Source: UBA4717 sp045577925
Lineage (GTDB): Bacteria > Bacillota > Clostridia > Oscillospirales > CAG-272
Reading direction: 5' to 3'
DNA: 64,000 bases
NCBI GenBank assembly: GCA_045577925.1
Contig: JAZNJH010000025.1
Span: 40,845 to 104,844, forward strand
The notes below the pieces were generated by a model. That model ran no database searches. It was not told the DNA's origin and worked only from the letters and a program-made list of their open reading frames with translations. Positions 7,726 through 16,318 of this stretch are shown here, piece after piece. The first letter of the stretch is position 1; every line of letters starts with the position of its first letter. The position numbers were made by a program, and so were the translations under genes.

Positions 7726-8598
7726 ATGAAAAAAACGATATGTTCCGTTTTAATAACCGCAGGTGCAGTAATACTTCCCTTTCTTTTGTGCGCCACACTC
7801 GTTTTTGCTCTGCCTTATTTTACAATTTATTCTCCCGACGTGTTTACTGAAGGAGTATGCGAACAAATTGATAAAGACAGACTTGAGAGTGACATGAAAG
7901 CGCTTATAAGCACGACCGTGCAAACGTACAGTCATAACGCAGAAATCATCACTTCCGTTATTGACAAGTATGAATTAAAAGAGATTGCCGGCGAGTATTT
8001 TACAAAATACTTTAATTCCTTTATTTCAGGTGACACAACTACTCCGCGTATAACCTACCGTAACAATGCTTTTTACTATGCAATAAAAGAGAATGCTCAT
8101 TTAAGTCAGCGCCCCGATTTTTTTGAAATAGACGAAAATTCACTCTTGCTTGCAACCAAGTGTAACAATCTTGTAGAAAATTATATAAATTCTCTGTCAA
8201 TTGATTCAGCATATTCTCTGCTTACTTCTTACAAAAGTTCATATTTAAAAATAGCAGAAACGGGAAAGTATTTTCCCCCGCTTGCAACGTTGTGTGCTGT
8301 TATTTTTACAATTCTCTTTGTTTATATAATAATTCAGAAACGGTGTAAGACATTATACAGGCTTACTCTTTCCCTCTTTTCAATATCAGCGATCTTTACC
8401 GTGCCGTTTATCTACATTGGTGCGGCTGATCTTCCCGCAAAGCTCAATATCAGCGCCGGGGCATCATACTTATACATTAATGCAGTGTACCGCTTTATAT
8501 TTATTGATACTTCATATGTGTACAGTGCGCTCAGCACTGTCCTTTTGATAGGCTTGATAGCATCAATAATATGGAATATTAAAGCTAAGACTGAATAA
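7726..8598 (+). CDS. Polytopic membrane protein of unknown function
   Basis: The predicted layout is one N-terminal transmembrane segment (residues 5-28), an extracytoplasmic domain of about 155 residues rich in Tyr, Asn and acidic residues, then three transmembrane segments (about 185-205, 217-237, 262-284) and a short cytoplasmic tail. I do not recognise a family. AAGGAAGGTGG lies before the ATG. It is 20 bases downstream of the sortase-fold gene and ends at a terminator, so the two probably share a transcript. Membrane topology and position suggest that it works with the sortase-fold protein or the SLH protein, but nothing in the sequence proves this. Confidence 0.7.
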   Translation: MKKTICSVLITAGAVILPFLLCATLVFALPYFTIYSPDVFTEGVCEQIDKDRLESDMKALISTTVQTYSHNAEIITSVIDKYELKEIAGEYFTKYFNSFISGDTTTPRITYRNNAFYYAIKENAHLSQRPDFFEIDENSLLLATKCNNLVENYINSLSIDSAYSLLTSYKSSYLKIAETGKYFPPLATLCAVIFTILFVYIIIQKRCKTLYRLTLSLFSISAIFTVPFIYIGAADLPAKLNISAGASYLYINAVYRFIFIDTSYVYSALSTVLLIGLIASIIWNIKAKTE

Positions 8599-8599
8599 C

Positions 8600-8632
8600 A
8601 AAACGGGCTCTTATAAAGAGCCTGTTTTATTC
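8600..8632 (+). terminator. Intrinsic terminator
   Basis: AAAACGGGCTCTT pairs with AAGAGCCTGTTTT (one G-T pair) across a 3-base loop, ending in a T-rich stretch. It closes the surface cassette. Confidence 0.8.
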
Positions 8633-8655
8633 AAAGAATGTTTCCATTTGTTTTA

Positions 8656-8684
8656 TTGACATTTTTATCAAATTGTGGCATAAT
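8656..8684 (+). promoter_or_regulatory. Sigma-A promoter of degV
   Basis: TTGACA at 8656-8661, 17-base spacer, CATAAT at 8679-8684. Confidence 0.65.
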
Positions 8685-8754
8685 TATTTATACAAGTGTT
8701 TGTTATTAACACATATATATTTTCACTCACTAATTGATAATACCGAGGTACATT

Positions 8755-9582
8755 GTGAATAAAATTAAAATCGTAGTAGATTCTTCTTCAGATCTCACAG
8801 AGCTCTCAAATGCAGACTTTGCCTCAGCTCCCTTAAAAATTGTAACATCTACAAATGAATACGTTGATGATAAAAACCTCGACGTTGAACAGATGGTTGA
8901 AGTGCTGTATAACTATAAAGGTAAATCATCAACATCATGTCCAAACGTAAACGACTGGCTTGATGCTTACGGAGATGCCGAAGAAATCTTCTGCATAACT
9001 ATGACAAGCAACCTTTCCGGAACCTATAATTCCGCATGTGTTGCAAAAAAGGTATACAGAGAAAAATATCCCGAACGCCGTGTAAACGTGATCGATTCTC
9101 TTTCAACAGGCCCTGAGATCGCTCTTATGGTTGAAAAGATCCGTGATATGATACTTGAAAACAAGGATTTTGATCAGATCTCAAACACGATGAAAAATTA
9201 TAAAACAGAGCTTCTTTTTGCGCTCAAATCCATGAAAAATCTTGCAAATAACGGTCGCGTAAGTAAGCTTAAAGCAGCCGCTGCCGGCATTCTTGGTATA
9301 CGTGCCGTAGGTAAAGCAAGCGAACAAGGAACACTTGAAATGCTCTCTAAATGCCGCGGTGAAGCAAAAACTGTAAAAGCGCTTGTAAAATACATGATAG
9401 AAAACGGATATAAGGGTGGAAAAGCAAGGATTACGCACTGTCTTAACAGTAAGGCTGCAGCAAAGCTTGCAGAAAGAATAAAGAGCCACTTCCCCGATGC
9501 AATTATATCTATCGACGAAACACGTGGGCTTTGCAGCTTTTACGCTGAAAAAGGTGGTCTGTTACTCGGATACGAGGTTTAA
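8755..9582 (+). CDS. DegV family fatty-acid-binding protein
   Basis: A 275-aa DegV protein with the N-terminal KIKIVVDSSSDL signature, the TSNLSGTYNSA segment and the RVSKLKAA region of the second domain. By family knowledge DegV/FakB proteins bind a fatty acid and present it to the kinase FakA for phosphorylation. No fakA is near. The start is GTG 8755, with GAGG 6 bases upstream and the family start immediately following; a longer in-frame start at 8734 has no Shine-Dalgarno and adds seven unconserved residues. The gene is monocistronic, between its own promoter and a bidirectional terminator. Confidence 0.88.
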   Translation: MNKIKIVVDSSSDLTELSNADFASAPLKIVTSTNEYVDDKNLDVEQMVEVLYNYKGKSSTSCPNVNDWLDAYGDAEEIFCITMTSNLSGTYNSACVAKKVYREKYPERRVNVIDSLSTGPEIALMVEKIRDMILENKDFDQISNTMKNYKTELLFALKSMKNLANNGRVSKLKAAAAGILGIRAVGKASEQGTLEMLSKCRGEAKTVKALVKYMIENGYKGGKARITHCLNSKAAAKLAERIKSHFPDAIISIDETRGLCSFYAEKGGLLLGYEV

Positions 9583-9589
9583 GGTAACA

Positions 9590-9617
9590 AAAAGCACTCA
9601 CTTTCGTGAGTGCTTTT
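9590..9617. terminator. Bidirectional terminator
   Basis: Perfect stem AAAAGCACTCAC / GTGAGTGCTTTT with a TTTC loop and A/T runs on both sides. It serves degV on the plus strand and the nucleoside transporter operon on the minus strand. Confidence 0.9.
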
Positions 9618-9620
9618 AAT

Positions 9621-10604
9621 TTATCTTTCTTCTCGGAAATAAGGAAGTCCGAGGCTTGCCGGAGGCTGATGCTCCGGTTTTTTTCTTGCGCTTGTGAATA
9701 CAAGCACAATTATCGTAACGACGTAAGGAAGCATTTTGATAAGCTCCTTGTTGCTGCTTGAAAGATTCGGAATATAAGTACAAATGATGTACAAGCCGCC
9801 GAATATGAACGAGCTGAATATCGCCGAATTAGGCTTCCAGAGAGCGAATATTACTATCGCTATTGCAAGCCAGCCACGATCACCGAAGCCGTCGTTGGTC
9901 CACGCGCCTGACGTATAGTCCATAACAAAGTAAAGACCGCCAAGACCTGCGATAGAGCCTCCGATACACGTTGAAAGGTACTTGTAAAGCGTTACGTTGA
10001 TACCTGCCGCATCTGCTGTAGCAGGATTTTCGCCAACTGCTCTGAGATTAAGTCCCACACGTGTTCTGTTGAGTATCCATGAAACTACAATCGCAATTAT
10101 AACTGCAAGGTATGCTAAAAATCCAAATGACAGGAACGTCTTTCCGAAAAGCCCCATGTCTGCGGCAAACGGAAGGGTTGTTTTATAGTAATTACCGGTC
10201 GTAAGAAGTGAGATTGAACCGCTCTCACCGAAAAAGCTCAGAAGCGAGCCTCCGTAAAAGTTACCTATACCTATACCAAAGGTGGTAAGCGCAAGACCGG
10301 TAACGTTCTGATTGGCACGAAGCGTTATAGTCAGAAAGCTGTATATAAGCGCCATAATTCCCGAGCCGATAAGCGTTGAAAGCAAGGGAATGAGTATGCA
10401 AAGCCATGCCACGGGTGTATCTGTAGAATGCTCGTACAAATAACCGCCTATAATGCCAGATATGCCGCCAACGTACATAATACCCGGAATACCGAGGTTT
10501 AAGTTTCCGCTTTTTTCCGTAAGTATTTCACCTGTTGCACCGTAAAGAAGGGGGATTCCCTGAACTATCGCCGCATAAATAAATGATGCTATCGTATTTA
10601 TCAT
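9621..10604 (-). CDS. BMP-type ABC importer, permease 2 (NupQ/YufQ-like)
   Basis: A 327-aa polytopic permease of the simple-sugar/nucleoside branch (BPD_transp_2), with the typical start LYGATGEILTEKSGNLNLG and the VGENP-ATADAAGI coupling segment. It is the last gene of a four-gene minus-strand operon (binding lipoprotein, double ATPase, two permeases) in the order of Bacillus nupNOPQ. It would form the membrane channel with the permease encoded at 10619. The most likely substrate is a purine nucleoside, by homology; the substrate cannot be proved from the sequence. There are 14 bases to the upstream permease gene. Confidence 0.88.
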   Translation of the reverse strand: MINTIASFIYAAIVQGIPLLYGATGEILTEKSGNLNLGIPGIMYVGGISGIIGGYLYEHSTDTPVAWLCILIPLLSTLIGSGIMALIYSFLTITLRANQNVTGLALTTFGIGIGNFYGGSLLSFFGESGSISLLTTGNYYKTTLPFAADMGLFGKTFLSFGFLAYLAVIIAIVVSWILNRTRVGLNLRAVGENPATADAAGINVTLYKYLSTCIGGSIAGLGGLYFVMDYTSGAWTNDGFGDRGWLAIAIVIFALWKPNSAIFSSFIFGGLYIICTYIPNLSSSNKELIKMLPYVVTIIVLVFTSARKKPEHQPPASLGLPYFREER

Positions 10605-10618
10605 GAATTTACCCTCCC

Positions 10619-11722
10619 TTAATGATTTTTGTGTGAACGGCGGAAGTTAACTTTGTAATTTACAAAGAACTCACATCCGATTATGAAGAACAAAATGATA
10701 CCCGTAAGAATATCAGATATACTTTCGTTGAGTCGCAGGCTCGTTGCGATCTGTCCCGAGCCGCGCTGCAGGAACACGATAAGGAAGGACGTAAGCATCA
10801 TAATGATGGGATTAAACTTTGCAAGCCACGACACCATTATAGCCGTAAAGCCCATACCGCCTGCCGTATTCTTCGTAATAGTGTGGTCAGTACCTGCAAC
10901 AAGCAAAAGTCCTGCCACACCGCAAAGCGCGCCCGAAATCGCCATTGTACGAAGTATGACCTTTTTTACGTTGATACCGATATACTTTGCGGTATTCTCA
11001 CTTTCGCCGACTACCGCTATTTCATATCCGTGCTTACTGTATTTAAGGTAAATATACATAAGCACCGTAATGGCAACGACAATGATTACGTTGAGCAAAT
11101 ACTTCTGCCCGAATATTTCAGGTAGCCATCCCGACTTCGACGTACGGTTGATTACACCCATAACGCTTGAGCCGTTAGGCACCCAAACCATTATCGCAAA
11201 TGAAACGAACTGCGTTGCAACGTAGTTCATCATAAGTGTGAACAGAGTTTCGTTGGTATTCCATTTTGCTTTGAAGTAAGCAGGGATTATTGCCCAGACA
11301 ATACCTGCAAGCACGCTTGCTGCAAGCATTATCAAAAGGAGCACTACAGACGGAAGTCTGTCGCCAACATAAAACATACATGCGGCCGATGCAAGACCGC
11401 CCATAAGCACCTGTCCTTCAGCACCGATATTCCAAAATCGCATCTTGAATGCAGGGGTTACGGCAAGGGATATACACAATAACATTGCCGTGCTCTGTAC
11501 AGTATTCCATATTTTTCTCGGTGTGCCGAAGGTGCCTTCAAACATTGCTTTATAAACCTTGAAAGGATTGTAGCCTGTCAGCGCGTATACAACACCTGCA
11601 CAAACAACGAGGGCAAGAATTATAGCCGCAGCGCGGAAAAGCCACGCTTTCCACCAGACCATCACATCTCGCTTGGTGATATGCACAAGGGATTCTCTGT
11701 ATTTCTTTTTGTTCTCAGTCAT
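10619..11722 (-). CDS. BMP-type ABC importer, permease 1 (NupP/YufP-like)
   Basis: A 367-aa permease with a hydrophilic N-terminal leader of about 28 residues, a first transmembrane segment, then the conserved ALAVTPAF-MRFWNIGAEGQ-type segment (here SLAVTPAFKMRFWN) and VVGESENTAKYIGI, the coupling helix that docks on the ATPase. Its start overlaps the ATPase stop by 8 bases, so translation is probably coupled. It pairs with the permease at 9621. The family takes up nucleosides (Bacillus NupNOPQ) or related compounds through BMP-type binding proteins. Confidence 0.88.
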   Translation of the reverse strand: MTENKKKYRESLVHITKRDVMVWWKAWLFRAAAIILALVVCAGVVYALTGYNPFKVYKAMFEGTFGTPRKIWNTVQSTAMLLCISLAVTPAFKMRFWNIGAEGQVLMGGLASAACMFYVGDRLPSVVLLLIMLAASVLAGIVWAIIPAYFKAKWNTNETLFTLMMNYVATQFVSFAIMVWVPNGSSVMGVINRTSKSGWLPEIFGQKYLLNVIIVVAITVLMYIYLKYSKHGYEIAVVGESENTAKYIGINVKKVILRTMAISGALCGVAGLLLVAGTDHTITKNTAGGMGFTAIMVSWLAKFNPIIMMLTSFLIVFLQRGSGQIATSLRLNESISDILTGIILFFIIGCEFFVNYKVNFRRSHKNH

Positions 11723-13244
11723 TCAGATCCCCTCCGGTCTTAGTCATTAAGAGTCCTATCTCTTCTTTTGTAGTATTTCGTCCGTCTACTATTCCCGTAA
11801 CACGTCCGCCGCCGATAACCATAATACGGTCGCAAAGCTCAATAAGCACGTCAAGGTCTTCGCCTACAAATATTACGGCAACGCCCTTCTTCTTCTGGTC
11901 GTTAAGCAGATTATATATCGCATACGATGAGTTTATATCAAGTCCTCTTACAGGGTATGCCGCCATCAGAACCGTCGGAGCTGCTGCTATTTCACGTCCT
12001 ACGAGCACCTTTTGAACGTTACCGCCCGAAAGTCTGCGGACAGGAGTAGCAGTGTTAGGTGTAACAACCTCAAGTGTACGTACGATCTCATCGGCAAGGT
12101 CGCGCGGACCGCTTCTCTCAAGGAAAAAGGATTTTCCGCGTCTGTAGCTTCTGAGCATCATATTGTCTACGATGTCCATATTGCCTACAAGACCCATTCC
12201 GAGTCTGTCTTCCGGAACAAACGAAAGCCTTACTCCAAGTTCTCTTATCTGAAGCGGAGTTTTGTCACGGAGGTTGTCCGTTGCACCCGTCTTGGGATTA
12301 TTATATAATATCTCGCCCTCTTCAAGATGCTGAAGTCCTGCGATTGCTTCAAGGAGCTCGCGCTGACCGCTTCCTGCGATACCTGCGATACCGAGTATTT
12401 CGCCCGATCGCGCTGTGAACGTTACGTCATCAAGAACCTTTACGCCCTCGCGGTTTACACAGTCAACGCCGTTTACAACGAGTCTGTCCTGAACGTTTTC
12501 AGGCTCTGCTCTTTCAATATTAAGGTCGATCTTTTTACCGACCATCATTTCGGTAAGCTCAGACTCGGTAGTCTCTGCAGTATTGACCGTACCTACGTAT
12601 TCGCCCTTTCTGAGAACAGATACTCTGTCTGAAAGTGCAAGTACCTCATGAAGCTTGTGAGTGATTATAATTATAGCCTTCCCGGCATCGCGCATTTTTC
12701 GAAGCACAGCAAAAAGTTTTTTTGTTTCCTGAGGTGTAAGAACGGCAGTCGGCTCGTCGAGGATAAGAATATCCGCGCCCCTGTATAAAACCTTGATTAT
12801 CTCAACGGTCTGCTTTTCGGAAACCGACATTTCGTATATCTTCTTGTCGGGATCAATATCAAATCCGTATTTCTCGCTGATCTCCTTAACACGCGCAGAA
12901 ACACCTTTGATATCGTACTTCCCGTCTTCCTTAAGTCCGAGAACTACGTTTTGTGCGGCAGAAAACAGGTCAACGAGCTTGAAGTGCTGATGGATCATAC
13001 CGATCTTATAGTCAAACGCCTCGTGAGGAGAGCGGATTGCAACCTCTTCACCGTCGATGAATATCTGACCTTCGTCGGGATAATATATACCCGAGATCAT
13101 ATTCATAAGCGTAGTTTTGCCGCTTCCGTTTTCACCTAAAAGCGAGAGTATCTCGCCTTTATTTACACTGAGCGATACGTTATGGTTTGCCACAACGCTG
13201 CCAAAGCGCTTGGTTATATTTCTGAGTTCTATAGCAACACTCAC
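11715..13244 (-). CDS. BMP-type ABC importer, double-domain ATPase (NupO/YufO-like)
   Basis: A 509-aa fused ATPase. The first nucleotide-binding domain has Walker A GENGSGKTT, a divergent signature MSVSEKQ, Walker B ILILDEPTAVL and the switch His in ITHKLHE. The second (from about residue 255) has the degenerate GIAGSGQREL Walker A, an LSGGN signature and a Walker B lacking the usual DEP (VLMAAYPVRGLD), as is normal for the second half in this family. It drives import through the two permeases downstream. It is preceded by an intercistronic hairpin at 13325-13360 that separates it from the binding-protein gene. Confidence 0.93.
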   Translation of the reverse strand: MSVAIELRNITKRFGSVVANHNVSLSVNKGEILSLLGENGSGKTTLMNMISGIYYPDEGQIFIDGEEVAIRSPHEAFDYKIGMIHQHFKLVDLFSAAQNVVLGLKEDGKYDIKGVSARVKEISEKYGFDIDPDKKIYEMSVSEKQTVEIIKVLYRGADILILDEPTAVLTPQETKKLFAVLRKMRDAGKAIIIITHKLHEVLALSDRVSVLRKGEYVGTVNTAETTESELTEMMVGKKIDLNIERAEPENVQDRLVVNGVDCVNREGVKVLDDVTFTARSGEILGIAGIAGSGQRELLEAIAGLQHLEEGEILYNNPKTGATDNLRDKTPLQIRELGVRLSFVPEDRLGMGLVGNMDIVDNMMLRSYRRGKSFFLERSGPRDLADEIVRTLEVVTPNTATPVRRLSGGNVQKVLVGREIAAAPTVLMAAYPVRGLDINSSYAIYNLLNDQKKKGVAVIFVGEDLDVLIELCDRIMVIGGGRVTGIVDGRNTTKEEIGLLMTKTGGDLND

Positions 13245-13324
13245 TTATATATACCTCCGTTTAATTTTGAAAACAAAGCAGAAAAAGCCTTCTGCCCTCT
13301 TTTGAAAATTAAACAAGAAAAAGA

Positions 13325-13360
13325 CTTGAGGCGGAGCGCCTGACGGCACTCCGCCTTAAG
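13325..13360 (-). terminator. Intercistronic hairpin between binding protein and ATPase genes
   Basis: On the minus strand GGCGGAGTGCC pairs with GGCGCTCCGCC across GTCA and is followed by AAGTCTTTTTC. It sits in the gap between the lipoprotein gene and the rest of the operon. Such partial terminators usually let the binding protein be made in excess. Confidence 0.65.
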
Positions 13361-13372
13361 TTTTTTATCTGA

Positions 13373-14608
13373 TTACTGCTCGGAAATACCGTCGATATAC
13401 TTGATATCGAAGTAAGGAGCACTTCTGAAGGAAGATTCGTTGAATGCACCGTCAGCGATTACGTTTGTTTCAGGAACAAAGTCGCCTTCGTCGATAACGT
13501 CTGCCTTGTATTCGGGAAGTTCTTCACCGTTTACAGTAAACTTGGATGTGTCGAATACCTTGATGGAGCCGTCTCTGAGACCTGCTTCAACTTCTGCAAG
13601 CTTTTCAGCTGTGCCTTCAGCAGCAACTGCTGCGTTGAGCTCTGTAAGAAGAACGGATTCTGTTGCGAGAGAACCGCACCAATCTGTTTCGAAGTTTTCG
13701 CCCTTCATTGTAGCATTGATGATCATTCTGAAGTAAGGAGCCCAGTCGATCTTCGAGGAGATGAGAGCTGTTGTAGGAGCGATAGAAATTGTGCTTATGT
13801 TGTAAGCAACGTTCGGAACGCCTCTTTCTTCGCATGCCTTAGGAGCGCCTTCAGAGTCAGCGTGCTGGCTTATGAGTACGCACTTATTATCCATAAGCTT
13901 GATAGCTGCTTCCTTTTCAAGAGCTATATCAAACCAGGAGTTCGTATAGATAACTTCCATTGTTGCGCTTTCGCAGACAGATCTTGCACCGAGGAAGAAG
14001 GATGTCATACCGGAAACAACTTCAGCGTAGTTGAATGCGCCAACGTAACCGATCTTAGCTTCTTCAGCTGTGATATCGCCGTTTGCGATCATTTCATTGA
14101 GCTTCATACCGGCAGCAACACCTGCGAGGTATCTGCCTTCGTAGATAGAAGCAAACGCGTTGTGGTAGTTATCAAGACCTTCTGTCTTGGACTTTGTACC
14201 TGTTGCGTGAGCAAACTGTACTTCCGGGAATTCCTGTGCCGCCTGGATCATGTATGTTTCATGACCGAAGGAATCAGCAAATACGAGGTCGCATCCTGCA
14301 TCTACAAGCTCAGCAGCTGCTTCGTAGCATGCGTTTGATTCGTCAACACCAACCTTGAAGAGAACCTGTTCGTCTGTAAGACCGAGTTCAGCCTGAACTG
14401 CCTTTGCAGCGTCCATAAAGTTCTTGTCATAAGTGGAGTTTTCGTCGTGAAGGAAAATGAAACCAACCTTGAATTCGGGGTCGATTACATCCTCTGCTAT
14501 AATATCGCTTTCAGATTCACTTTCAACAGCAGTATCGCATGCTGTGAAAGCAACGCTTGCAACAAATACCATAGCAAGTGCGAGAAGAATAGAGATAATC
14601 TTTTTCAT
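13373..14608 (-). CDS. BMP family nucleoside-binding lipoprotein
   Basis: A type II signal peptide with lipobox FTAC (Cys about 24), followed by an Asp/Glu/Ser-rich linker and a PnrA/BmpA (Med) domain starting FKVGFIFLHDENSTYDKNF. Motifs include LVFADSFGHE, GYVGAFNYAEVVSG and the ISQHADSEG segment. It is the substrate receptor of the importer encoded downstream and is anchored to the outer face of the membrane. PnrA relatives bind purine nucleosides (family knowledge). AAGGAG lies upstream of the ATG. It is the first gene of the operon with its own strong promoter, and its expression is likely set apart by the hairpin behind it. Confidence 0.92.
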   Translation of the reverse strand: MKKIISILLALAMVFVASVAFTACDTAVESESESDIIAEDVIDPEFKVGFIFLHDENSTYDKNFMDAAKAVQAELGLTDEQVLFKVGVDESNACYEAAAELVDAGCDLVFADSFGHETYMIQAAQEFPEVQFAHATGTKSKTEGLDNYHNAFASIYEGRYLAGVAAGMKLNEMIANGDITAEEAKIGYVGAFNYAEVVSGMTSFFLGARSVCESATMEVIYTNSWFDIALEKEAAIKLMDNKCVLISQHADSEGAPKACEERGVPNVAYNISTISIAPTTALISSKIDWAPYFRMIINATMKGENFETDWCGSLATESVLLTELNAAVAAEGTAEKLAEVEAGLRDGSIKVFDTSKFTVNGEELPEYKADVIDEGDFVPETNVIADGAFNESSFRSAPYFDIKYIDGISEQ

Positions 14609-14659
14609 TTTGTTTCTCCTTGCCTTTTGGCTATTTTTTCGTGTCTGAATGACAATATA

Positions 14660-14688
14660 ATTTTACAATATTAACAGATAAATTACAA
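14660..14688 (-). promoter_or_regulatory. Promoter of the nucleoside importer operon
   Basis: Minus strand: TTGTAA (14683-14688), 17-base spacer, TAAAAT (14660-14665). The leader would be about 45 bases. The rest of the 376-base divergent gap up to 14985 is very AT-rich; I see a weak GAAAAA/TTTTTC hairpin around 14757-14775 and no riboswitch or gene in it. Confidence 0.65.
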
Positions 14689-14984
14689 TACATATTATTA
14701 ACAAAAAAGGTACACCTACTTTTTGGCATTTTGAACAAATAACCAACACTTTTTGCGAAAAATTACGTTTTTCAATTTATTTTGCTTATTTTTGGCTTTA
14801 TTGTACAATTTTTGTGCCGATTTTTTTAGTTTTTACACAAACGCAAATGCTTTTGCAGGACTTGTTTAAAAATTCTGTAAAAAATATGTAACCAAAATAC
14901 AACTTCCGAATAAATGCGAAAGTCTTGTCAAATAGTATTCTTGTAAAAAGATAAATTTTGCACCGTGAAAGGAATGATTATAAC

Positions 14985-16280
14985 ATGGCAAAAAAGAAGC
15001 ACGCACGTTATACCTTTATGATAACTTTATTAGCGCTCACTCTTGCTCTGCACGCATCTGCATTTTCAGTCTCTCCGGCACTTGATATTATTGCAAACGA
15101 ATACGGACTTACAAAAGTAAGCCTTGTCAGCCGCGACGTTTATTTTGAATCCTCGGATTTCAGCGAAGTAACCGGGCTTGATAAAATAGATTATATAACT
15201 GTAAAAGCACTGCCGGACCAAAATGCAGGAACGCTTATGATCGGAAATATTGCGATTGGCGAAAACCAGAAAATAAGCAGTAAGAATCTTTCAAACCTCC
15301 GCTTTGTGCCGAGAAGCTCAAATGAAATTGCCACTTCTTTTACCTTCAGCACAAATAACAATGCCGCCACCTACACGTGCTCGGTATATTTACTTGAGCG
15401 CGATAATGCGGCACCGAGCATACAAAGCAGTGCCGGAAATTCACTTTCCACTTATAAAAGCATGCCTGTTTTCGGAAAGCTTAAAGCACACGATCCCGAA
15501 AACGATCCGCTCACTTTTAAAATAATAAGCGCTCCATTACACGGTAAGCTTGAGCTTACAGACAAAACGACCGGCAGCTTCTCATATACGCCCGAAAACG
15601 GATATTCGGGAATCGACTTTTTTGAATATGCAGCCTATGACAAATACGCAAACGTATCAGAAACGGCGCGTGTAAGTCTAAACGTTCTTGAACCTCAGAC
15701 AAATATTGTGTTTAGTGACCTTGAAGGTCATTGGGCGCATTATGCGGCTATACGCACCGTTGCCTGCGGAGCTATGAGCTTTGAGTCTGAGGGTGGTGTA
15801 TACAACTTCATGCCCGACTTGCCCGTATCGCGTGCTGAGTTCTGTGCATCACTTATGAAAAACGCAGGATACAACGGTTTCAGTGCAGTAAGCTCTACGG
15901 GATATGCGGACGATGAGGATATTCCGGAAGAATATAAAGGTTATATTGCAGCCGCAAGCGTGCTTGGTGTTACAAGCGGAATAGAAGCCGACGGCAATCT
16001 TCTTTTCTGCCCCAACAATCAGATCACACGCGCTGAAGCCGCCGTAATGATAGAGCGCCTTTACGGTTTTTCAAACGATGTTGAAGTTTCGTCAAACGCT
16101 TCTGTTGCAGTTTTCGCCGATGCTTCAAGCGTACCTGTATGGGCACACGAAAGTATTGGCGTTCTGTCAAATCTCGGAATACTCAGCGGCGACTCTTACG
16201 GTAATATTTCACCGTATGCCGGTCTTACCCGCGCGCAGACTGCCGTTATGCTTTCCAACATCAGCGACAACGCAAGATAA
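14985..16280 (+). CDS. Secreted SLH protein with a cadherin-like (Big_9) domain
   Basis: A Lys-rich start and hydrophobic segment (about residues 9-27, ending ASAFS) give a signal peptide. Residues 30-140 are an unrecognised beta-rich region. A tandem bacterial Ig/cadherin-like domain follows (DPENDPLTFKI, GKLELTD, SFSYTPENGYSGIDFFEYAAYD), then three SLH repeats, each ending in a TRAE/SRAE/TRAQ signature. It would be exported and held on the wall by SLH binding. The start is ATG 14985, with AAAGGA 11 bases upstream; a TTG 27 bases further up would disrupt the Lys-rich start. Third SLH protein of the window. It ends at a strong convergent terminator. Confidence 0.88.
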   Translation: MAKKKHARYTFMITLLALTLALHASAFSVSPALDIIANEYGLTKVSLVSRDVYFESSDFSEVTGLDKIDYITVKALPDQNAGTLMIGNIAIGENQKISSKNLSNLRFVPRSSNEIATSFTFSTNNNAATYTCSVYLLERDNAAPSIQSSAGNSLSTYKSMPVFGKLKAHDPENDPLTFKIISAPLHGKLELTDKTTGSFSYTPENGYSGIDFFEYAAYDKYANVSETARVSLNVLEPQTNIVFSDLEGHWAHYAAIRTVACGAMSFESEGGVYNFMPDLPVSRAEFCASLMKNAGYNGFSAVSSTGYADDEDIPEEYKGYIAAASVLGVTSGIEADGNLLFCPNNQITRAEAAVMIERLYGFSNDVEVSSNASVAVFADASSVPVWAHESIGVLSNLGILSGDSYGNISPYAGLTRAQTAVMLSNISDNAR

Positions 16281-16318
16281 AACAAAAAGGAGTATCGCAC
16301 GATACTCCTTTTTGTTTT
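16279..16318. terminator. Bidirectional terminator
   Basis: An 18-bp perfect stem (AAAACAAAAAGGAGTATC) with a GCAC loop between converging genes. It overlaps the stop codons of both. Confidence 0.92.

Noticed and set aside
14609..14984. Purine or other riboswitch before the nucleoside importer
   Set aside because: The leader after the predicted transcription start is only about 45 bases and shows no aptamer motif.
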